Shown here: positions 12,243 through 17,085 of the stretch, piece by piece
How positions within the stretch are numbered: the first letter of the stretch is position 1
Layout of the letters: the number at the start of each line of letters is the position of its first letter
Assembly: GCA_002308995.1 (NCBI GenBank)
Contig: DBWQ01000024.1
Location: forward strand, 8,837 to 25,921
Reading direction: 5' to 3'
Source of the DNA: Clostridiales bacterium UBA1234
GTDB lineage: Bacteria; Bacillota; Clostridia; TANB77; UBA1234
DNA: 17,085 bases
Notes under the pieces: generated by a model
Database searches by the model: none
What the model was told of the DNA's origin: nothing
The model's input: the letters and a program-made list of their open reading frames with translations, nothing else
Program-made: the position numbers and the translations under genes

Positions 12243-12272
12243 TTGTACACTTTTTAAAAAATATGCTAAAAT
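12243..12272 (+). promoter_or_regulatory. Promoter of the 364-aa orphan
   Basis: TTGTAC, 18-nt spacer, TAAAAT preceded by TGC (extended -10). Its -35 is only 12 bp from the -35 of the divergent Nudix promoter, so the two could interfere or share control. Confidence 0.6.
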
Positions 12273-12305
12273 AATAGTAGCGTTTGATTGTATAGGGGGA
12301 TGAAA

Positions 12306-13400
12306 ATGAATTTTGAACAATGGAAACAAAAAATAGAGGAACTTGATTGTAACGCAAAAGAAAGTTTAACACAATTTGTTGATGCCATTGACATTTCGGA
12401 AGATAATTTTGATGCTTGGGTGGACTACGTATATAGCGATAAAATTTTTGAACTTAATTTAGAAAAGTTACCTTATGTGATTGATGAATTATACCAAACA
12501 AACGATAAGTATCTGTTTATTCTATGCTGTATGTTAATAGAATCCACTTGTGAAAAACTTCCGTTTATTACTAACTTAGAGCAATACCCGATGTTTAAAG
12601 CAAAATATGAAACACTCAAGGGGACACTTGTGAAGGTATATGATATGGTGGATAATGGTATCGCCAATTGTATGGCGCTTATCTTACTTCATAACGATCC
12701 TGCGTTTACCTTATTAGATGAAAAAGAAAAAATGATACTAACCAAGGCGACCATTCGCAAATTAAAAGAAATCATTCGTTACCTAAAAAAGACGATGTAC
12801 GTCAATCCTGCGGTATATGATGATTTAGAAATCATCATCGATTTATCCATTTATCTCGAAAGTGAAGAGGTAGAAAGGCTTATAGGTGAAATCGCGACGC
12901 TTACCATCAATGATGCATGTCTTTTGTTTATTACCAAGTATCAACTGATTCACGAGAAAGAAATTAGCGAAGAAACCCTCGAGAGGTTATTACAAGACAA
13001 AACTCAAATTGATAAAGTGATTGCTGTTTTTGAAGATTGCGATGCCATCGATAAAATACCAGAAGGTAAGGTAAAGCAAGAAGAAATTGCCAAAGCTTCG
13101 ATGATACATTGGCTGATGTATCCAACCGAACTTGGTAAAGAGCCAGATGAAATAGAGCTAATTGACACATTTACCGAAGATGGGTATCAATATTATTTAT
13201 TTAAGTTTAAAAGTGAATCATATTCCGTGAAAGATTATATGCTAGGCTTAGATGGTGGTTACATGGAAGGAGAGTTAACTGCCAAAACCAATGGCATGAC
13301 GTTTAGCAAGTTTGAGGCATTAGAAGAAAACTATATGGAACAAGCAAAAGGCATTATGGCACTCATTCGAGAAAGCCAGGAACAACAAGGTTTATCCTAA
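12306..13400 (+). CDS. Hypothetical 364-aa, mostly helical protein
   Basis: The start at 12306 is chosen because AGGGGG lies 6 nt upstream; an ATG 6 bp earlier and a TTG at 12288 are in frame but too close to or before the site. The protein is acidic and almost wholly helical for the first 260 residues, with repeated amphipathic segments (LPYVIDELYQTNDKYLFILC, LKEIIRYLKKTMYVNPAVY, SEETLERLLQDKTQIDKVI), then a beta-rich end (DEIELIDTFTEDGYQYYLF, YSVKDYMLGLDGGYMEGELT). No signal, span, catalytic motif or known domain that I can see. Codon use matches the neighbours, so it is likely native. The beta part could be a small enzyme-like or binding domain, but that is a guess. Confidence 0.8.
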   Translation: MNFEQWKQKIEELDCNAKESLTQFVDAIDISEDNFDAWVDYVYSDKIFELNLEKLPYVIDELYQTNDKYLFILCCMLIESTCEKLPFITNLEQYPMFKAKYETLKGTLVKVYDMVDNGIANCMALILLHNDPAFTLLDEKEKMILTKATIRKLKEIIRYLKKTMYVNPAVYDDLEIIIDLSIYLESEEVERLIGEIATLTINDACLLFITKYQLIHEKEISEETLERLLQDKTQIDKVIAVFEDCDAIDKIPEGKVKQEEIAKASMIHWLMYPTELGKEPDEIELIDTFTEDGYQYYLFKFKSESYSVKDYMLGLDGGYMEGELTAKTNGMTFSKFEALEENYMEQAKGIMALIRESQEQQGLS

Positions 13401-13428
13401 AAAAGGAAATAGGCTATGTGTATGAAAC

Positions 13429-13457
13429 TTGACAAGTAAGCTTAAAAATGATATACA
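13429..13457 (+). promoter_or_regulatory. Promoter of the paired zinc-ribbon genes
   Basis: TTGACA, 17-nt spacer, TATACA, 54 bp before the first start codon. Confidence 0.7.
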
Positions 13458-13510
13458 AGTTGACAAAAGAAGCTATATCAAGCCTTTTAAATTATGGAAG
13501 AAGGTGCATC

Positions 13511-13843
13511 ATGAAAAATGAACTCTTTGAAGCACTCTTTGAATTTCTTCAAGAAACCCCCGATTTAGAAGAGGCTGCACGGAAAAGCTTAGTTCAGAGT
13601 TTACCCTTGCCGTTTGAAGAGGAAAAAGCACAAAAAGTTGTGGCATGCAAGCACTGTCAAAAAATGATTCCTATGATTCAGTACGAGTACGAGATTACCC
13701 AAAGGATAGACGACATTCCAAGACACTATATTCCTGCACTGGAAAGAGAACTTTATTTAACAAGCCGCTGTCCTTCCTGTAAGGAGGTACAGGAAAAAAG
13801 ACTCATTCGGAAGGAACTAACAGGATTTGGAAATGTCCATTAA
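13511..13843 (+). CDS. Small zinc-ribbon protein, first of a paralogous pair
   Basis: Encodes 110 residues from an ATG behind GAAGAAGGTG; an upstream extension of the frame runs back through the promoter and was dropped. The N-terminal helix (MKNELFEALFEFLQETPDLE) is followed by CKHC (46, 49), a 37-residue linker with RIDDIPRHYIPALERELYLT, and CPSC (87, 90), a four-cysteine zinc-ribbon layout. No DNA-binding or enzyme motif. The stop lies inside a GGACGTCC-type repeat (13823-13848), so the last few residues may come from a repeat insertion. The next gene encodes a protein with the same CX2C-X37-CX2C spacing. Family not recognised. Confidence 0.75.
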   Translation: MKNELFEALFEFLQETPDLEEAARKSLVQSLPLPFEEEKAQKVVACKHCQKMIPMIQYEYEITQRIDDIPRHYIPALERELYLTSRCPSCKEVQEKRLIRKELTGFGNVH

Positions 13844-13848
13844 AAGAC
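13823..13848 (+). repeat. 26-nt GGACGTCC element, copy 5 (diverged)
   Basis: GGATTTGGAAATGTCCATTA then AAAGAC. Aligned without gaps to the other four; the central palindrome is degraded to GAAATGTCC, but TGGA/TCCA still pair. It spans the end of the first zinc-ribbon gene. Confidence 0.55.
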
Positions 13849-13891
13849 CGTTCTTAAAAATCAAACGGATATGTGGGAAAGGAGAACTAAC

Positions 13892-14230
13892 ATGAATAAG
13901 CAAGAATTTTATGATTTCCTTTCCAAATCTTTGGAAGGGGAATCGATGGAAACCGTTGCCACAACGCTAGAAAAGATTCGCGGGGAATGGACAGAAGAGT
14001 ACCGAAGACAGTACTTCAAAGGCTATGTGCGGTGCAAGCACTGTGGGCGCTACAGCAAACACAAAGAATTTGTGTACCAAATCGTAAGTGCCAAAGAAAA
14101 ACTGCATCACAAGCGCGACACCGACATCTACAGTGTCAAAAGAGGACTTTATTTTTGCCCCAAATGTGGCAAAGTAGCAGACTCCATCGATTTGGAATGG
14201 AACCTGATTGAAACAAAAGAACACCAGTAA
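13892..14230 (+). CDS. Small zinc-ribbon protein, second of a paralogous pair
   Basis: Encodes 112 residues; the start follows AAAGGAG by 9 nt, while an upstream extension lacks a site. MNKQEFYDFLSKSLEGESME is an N-terminal helix, then CKHC (48, 51), 37 residues, CPKC (89, 92). The layout and spacing match the gene before it (48 bp away), and both begin with an acidic helix of similar length, but linker residues differ widely, so duplication is old. The basic linker (KEKLHHKRDTDIYSVKRGLY) could contact nucleic acid or another protein. No family recognised. The unit ends at a strong terminator 30 bp on. Confidence 0.75.
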   Translation: MNKQEFYDFLSKSLEGESMETVATTLEKIRGEWTEEYRRQYFKGYVRCKHCGRYSKHKEFVYQIVSAKEKLHHKRDTDIYSVKRGLYFCPKCGKVADSIDLEWNLIETKEHQ

Positions 14231-14260
14231 AAGCTGATTTGCGATTATTTGAAGAAGTTA

Positions 14261-14299
14261 AAAAATCACCCTTGCACAGTACGTGTAAGGGTGATTTTT
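14261..14299. terminator. Strong hairpin terminator
   Basis: Arms begin AAAAATCACCCTTGCAC and end GTGTAAGGGTGATTTTT: 17 bp with one wobble around a 5-nt AGTAC turn, A- and T-runs on both sides. It ends the zinc-ribbon pair. Confidence 0.88.
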
Positions 14300-14330
14300 C
14301 GCCTTTTTGTAGACTTTCATAGGATTTATG

Positions 14331-14339
14331 TGATATATT
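14331..14339 (+). promoter_or_regulatory. Extended -10 element before the aldo/keto reductase
   Basis: TGATATATT fits TGn-TATATT, 27 bp before the start codon; the -35 region (TAGACT at 18 nt) is poor. Confidence 0.45.
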
Positions 14340-14366
14340 AAGCTAAAAAAGAAAGGGAGAAATCAA

Positions 14367-15461
14367 ATGGAGAAAAAATTAGGATTTGGGTGTATGCGCC
14401 TTCCGATGAATGGCGAAGAAGTGAATTATGAAGAGTTTAATCAAATGATAGATTACTATATGGAACATGGCTTTCATTATTTTGATACAGCTCATGGCTA
14501 TTTAAATGGCAAGAGTGAAACTGCTATTCGTGACTGCCTTGCTAGTAGATATCCAAGAGAAAGTTTTGTGCTAACGGATAAACTAACCTTTCATTATTTT
14601 GAGAAGAGGGAGGATATTAGACCATTCTTTGAAAATCAATTAAAATGGACAGGAGTGGATTATTTTGATTACTACCTAATGCATGCCCTATCAAGAGAAA
14701 GAATTCAAAAATATGAGGATTGTGGTGCTTTTGAAGTGGCACAAGAATTAAAGCAGGAAGGAAAAATCAAACACATTGGTATTTCGTTTCATGATACAGC
14801 TGACGTGTTAGAGGAGATACTAAAAAATCATCCAGAGATAGAAATTGTACAAATTCAGTTTAACTATTTAGACTTTAATGATGCCAATGTACAAAGTAAA
14901 AAATTATATGAAGTTTGTCAAAAATATGAAAAGCCAGTACTAGTAATGGAACCAGTGAAAGGCGGAACCCTTGCTAATTTGCCAGACGAAGCAAAAACAG
15001 TTTTGAACCAGCTTGGAGAAAATAAAAGTGAAGCAAGTTATGCCATTCGTTTTGCAGCATCCTTTGACGGAGTATTTAAGGTGCTATCTGGTATGAGTAG
15101 CTTAGAGCAAATGAAAGATAACGTATCGTACATGGAAGAATTTGAACCTTTAAAGGATGAAGAATATGCTGCGATTGCCAGCATCGTAGAGACAATGAAA
15201 AAGTTAGGTGGCATTCCGTGCACGGCATGTAGATATTGTACAGAGGGGTGCCCGATGAACATTGCAATTCCCGATTTATTCTCCTGCTATAATGCAAAAA
15301 AACAATTTGATGATTGGAATGCTAAATTTTATTACAGCATTCATACCAAAACAAACGCACCCGCAAGTGCATGCATCAAATGTGGCCAGTGCGAAAATGC
15401 TTGCCCACAAAAGTTAGAGATAAGAGCATTACTAGAAAAAGTGGCAAAGGAGTTTGAATAA
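14367..15461 (+). CDS. Aldo/keto reductase with 2x[4Fe-4S] ferredoxin tail
   Basis: A 364-residue protein. Residues 1 to about 270 are an aldo/keto reductase TIM barrel with the catalytic set D40, Y45, K72 and H106 (FDTAHGY, LTDKL, YLMHAL), MEPVKGG and a late cofactor region. The tail holds CTACRYCTEGCP (C285, 288, 291, 295) and CIKCGQCENACP (C336, 339, 342, 346), two ferredoxin-type clusters. Such fusions are typical of anaerobic Clostridia and Bacteroides and suggest electrons pass between Fe-S clusters and the nicotinamide site; the substrate is unknown. The start follows AAAGGGAG by about 8 nt. First gene of a loose run with an unknown protein and a methyltransferase. Confidence 0.93.
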   Translation: MEKKLGFGCMRLPMNGEEVNYEEFNQMIDYYMEHGFHYFDTAHGYLNGKSETAIRDCLASRYPRESFVLTDKLTFHYFEKREDIRPFFENQLKWTGVDYFDYYLMHALSRERIQKYEDCGAFEVAQELKQEGKIKHIGISFHDTADVLEEILKNHPEIEIVQIQFNYLDFNDANVQSKKLYEVCQKYEKPVLVMEPVKGGTLANLPDEAKTVLNQLGENKSEASYAIRFAASFDGVFKVLSGMSSLEQMKDNVSYMEEFEPLKDEEYAAIASIVETMKKLGGIPCTACRYCTEGCPMNIAIPDLFSCYNAKKQFDDWNAKFYYSIHTKTNAPASACIKCGQCENACPQKLEIRALLEKVAKEFE

Positions 15462-15515
15462 TAATTAAAGTATTGATTGCTCGAAAAAACAAGAGCGAAA
15501 AATGGTGGTGATATA

Positions 15516-15923
15516 ATGATCTTATTGAAAAATGTGACATGGAATGTTGAAGAAACACAAAAATATTATCAAAAATTAAATGACACTTGTGATTGCGGTT
15601 ACTGCCGAAATTTTCTTGCAACCATCGATAAATTTTATCCAGCATTAAGCAATTTTTTGCACCAATTTGGGCTTACTATGAACCAGCCAGTGGAATCGGT
15701 TCATGTTTATCGAGATGCCAATGAAATGTTATATTATGAAGCATGGTATGGGGTTTCGGGGAATCTAAAAGAAGAGTTTAGCATTAGTATGGCAGAAAAC
15801 CTAAAAGTAACTTTCGCACCACCAGATTGGCTTTACAAACTTGATTTTGAGGGAGACTATTTTTGGATCTTGGTGGATGGCATTTTATTACCATGGGAGC
15901 TAGAAGAAGAGTATGATGGATAA
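15516..15923 (+). CDS. Hypothetical protein with CDCGYCRNF motif
   Basis: Encodes 135 residues from the ATG behind GGTGGTGAT; an upstream extension of the frame has no site. It has MILLKNVTWNVEETQKYYQK, then C25-D-C-G-Y-C30-R-N-F, YPALSNFLHQFGLTMNQPVE, and an acidic end. I recognise the general layout from unnamed Firmicutes proteins of about 110-150 residues in which a (K/D)C.C.YCRNF motif is followed by FGLxxN.P; they carry no known function. Three cysteines in six residues may bind metal. Lies 54 bp after the reductase and 38 bp before the methyltransferase, without a terminator between, so cotranscription is possible. Confidence 0.72.
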   Translation: MILLKNVTWNVEETQKYYQKLNDTCDCGYCRNFLATIDKFYPALSNFLHQFGLTMNQPVESVHVYRDANEMLYYEAWYGVSGNLKEEFSISMAENLKVTFAPPDWLYKLDFEGDYFWILVDGILLPWELEEEYDG

Positions 15924-15961
15924 ATAAGCTTCCATCACCAAAAAAGGAAGGGAAAATTACG

Positions 15962-16723
15962 ATGAAAACAAACGAACATGATTATTATAGTGCCATTGCC
16001 AATTGGTCCTTTGACGATATCGATTGCATCGAAGAAAACTATACGAATTGGTGTTATGAAGAAGAAATCAAAAAGCATGTGAATTCACATGCTAAAATAC
16101 TAGATTTGGGAACCGCAGGAGGCGAAAAAGTGCTAGAATGTTTTCCGGAGGTGGAAGAGATTGTAGCTACTGATTTTTCAAAAGAAATGATTCAAACGGC
16201 GCATCAAAACTTGGCCAAAAGTGGCAAAAAAAATATCACTTTTCGCGTCATGGATAACCTTCACATGGACACGCCACAAAACTATTTTGATTTAGTCACA
16301 GCAAGGCATACCGTCACTGCACCTAAGCAAATTTATGACACATTAAAAGAGGGCGGATACCTGATTGTAAGGGGCGTAGATAAACTAGATTGTTGGGCAT
16401 TAAAGCGATTATTTAAAAGGGGACAAGCTTTTCTTGATAATAAGCCAATTAGCTTAATTGATTTCGAAGCCATCATGGATGCAGGATTCAAAGATGTGGA
16501 GCTAATCCCTTTACATGTAGTAGAATACTACAAAACAAAAGAAGACTTATTTGCATTGCTTGCCAAAACGCCAATTCTAGATACCTTTTCTGAAGAGAAA
16601 AATGGAGAATATGAACGAGTGCCAATTGAGCAAGACTTGTTTGAAAAGTATGTGCTAGAAAACACCACTTCCAAAGGCATTAGGTTAATCAGAAGATATT
16701 ACGGAATTGTAGGAAAAAAGTAA
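15962..16723 (+). CDS. Class I SAM-dependent methyltransferase
   Basis: A 253-residue methyltransferase: motif I ILDLGTAGGE (residues 46-55), acidic VATDFSKEM (motif II region), then FRVMDNLHMDTPQNYFDLVT and LKEGGYLIVRGVDK of the later strands. The N-terminal WSFDDIDCIEENYTNW and C-terminal basic end (RLIRRYYGIVGKK) frame the core. The glycine loop is G-T-A-G-G instead of G-x-G-x-G. It resembles small-molecule methyltransferases of the ubiquinone/biotin-type fold, but no substrate can be named. The start follows AAGGAAGGG. No terminator follows within the window before the slipin promoter. Confidence 0.9.
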   Translation: MKTNEHDYYSAIANWSFDDIDCIEENYTNWCYEEEIKKHVNSHAKILDLGTAGGEKVLECFPEVEEIVATDFSKEMIQTAHQNLAKSGKKNITFRVMDNLHMDTPQNYFDLVTARHTVTAPKQIYDTLKEGGYLIVRGVDKLDCWALKRLFKRGQAFLDNKPISLIDFEAIMDAGFKDVELIPLHVVEYYKTKEDLFALLAKTPILDTFSEEKNGEYERVPIEQDLFEKYVLENTTSKGIRLIRRYYGIVGKK

Positions 16724-16736
16724 AAAGAGCTTCAAC

Positions 16737-16765
16737 TTGACTTTAAGAATCAAATCCATTATAGT
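16737..16765 (+). promoter_or_regulatory. Promoter of the slipin gene
   Basis: TTGACT, 17-nt spacer, TATAGT; the leader would be about 88 nt. Confidence 0.65.
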
Positions 16766-16783
16766 AGAGATGATGGAAATAGA

Positions 16784-16817
16784 TGATAGCATCATAAATA
16801 GTTTTTGGATGTTATCA
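16784..16817 (+). other. Hairpin in the slipin leader
   Basis: TGATAGCATC and GATGTTATCA, 10 bp with one wobble, 14-nt loop; no T-run, so not a terminator. Could affect mRNA stability or be bound by a regulator. Confidence 0.45.
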
Positions 16818-16858
16818 TACTACGAATGACAAAAGTAAAAAACAAAGGAGGAAGTTAC

Positions 16859-17085
16859 ATGGAAGGAATAGTTTCTCTTATTATTTTCATCGTTATTGTT
16901 GCTTTATGTTCTATTAAGCAAATTAATGAGTATGAAAGAGGCGTGCTATTTGTAAGAGGAAGGTTTAGCAGAATTATTAATCCTGGTTGGAAAGTTGTTT
17001 GGCCAATTTTTTGTAGCTTAAAAAAGGTGGATGTACGTATTAAATCAGTAGACGTTCCAGAACAAGATGCTATCACAAAAGATAA
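16859..17085 (+). CDS. Slipin / SPFH-domain protein, N-terminal part
   Basis: The frame runs off the right edge after 75 codons. MEGIVSLIIFIVIVALCS is a single membrane anchor; then INEYERGVLFVRGRFSRIIN, PGWKVVWPIF, VDVRIKSVDVPEQDAITKD: the YERGV...G, PG and VDVR...DVP.Q...TKD pattern is that of slipins (band 7/SPFH, stomatin-like). Slipins form membrane-bound oligomers and often pair with an NfeD protein, which may lie beyond the window. The start follows AAAGGAGG by 6 nt. Confidence 0.9.
   Translation, partial: MEGIVSLIIFIVIVALCSIKQINEYERGVLFVRGRFSRIINPGWKVVWPIFCSLKKVDVRIKSVDVPEQDAITKD

Noticed and set aside
13967..14224. Other-strand frames over the second zinc-ribbon gene
   Set aside because: They destroy the CX2C-X37-CX2C layout and lack ribosome sites.
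15465..15500. Possible terminator after the aldo/keto reductase
   Set aside because: Only a 4-5 bp GCTC/GAGC stem with A-runs and no T-run.

Overview
The window looks like chromosomal DNA of a low-G+C anaerobic Firmicute, most likely a Clostridia/Lachnospiraceae-type organism. Grounds: AT-rich coding DNA (about 35% G+C where I counted), strong AGGAGG ribosome sites, sigma-A-type promoters, many intrinsic terminators, and characteristic families: a GGGtGRT protein beside a NifU-type Fe-S scaffold, an aldo/keto reductase with a two-cluster ferredoxin tail, a YtrA-like GntR regulator with an ABC exporter, and DUF4298 and DUF3592 proteins. There are no tRNAs, rRNAs, CRISPR arrays, integrases or transposase genes.

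Layout. 1-1430: end of an Fe-S scaffold gene and the GGGtGRT gene, closed by a terminator. 1473-2640: two minus-strand genes, a membrane-anchored protein broken by a one-base frameshift and a G+C-rich 93-residue orphan. 2640-2950: non-coding and repeat-rich. 2955-5400: a cysteine-rich DUF3795-like protein, then an operon of GntR repressor, ABC ATPase and ABC-2 permease whose promoter carries three tandem 10-bp repeats. 5470-8700: a small membrane protein, a YoaP-type acetyltransferase, an AAA ATPase, a DUF3592 protein, and an XRE regulator fused to membrane segments and a zinc ribbon. 8890-10460: operon of nitroreductase-like protein, GNAT acetyltransferase and DUF4298 protein. 10620-11700: a second G+C-rich orphan (283 aa) with its own strong promoter, long leader and terminator. 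11712-13400: a Nudix hydrolase and a 364-aa orphan, transcribed divergently. 13429-14300: two paralogous small zinc-ribbon proteins. 14330-16723: aldo/keto reductase, unknown 135-aa protein, SAM methyltransferase. 16859-end: start of a slipin.

Much of this is a mosaic of short transcription units for accessory or housekeeping functions, not one pathway. What ties the region together is its intergenic DNA. A 142-nt element occurs three times (two plus strand, one minus strand). It has fixed complementary arms exactly 50 nt apart and variable segments that still look able to pair. A 26-nt element centred on GGACGTCC occurs five times, and a pair of hairpins shares a GGGACA core. These look like non-autonomous, REP-like palindromic elements spread between genes; some copies have become terminators and one lies just downstream of a promoter. 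They are the best candidates here for undescribed biology, followed by the paralogous CX2C-X37-CX2C proteins and the two G+C-rich orphans.
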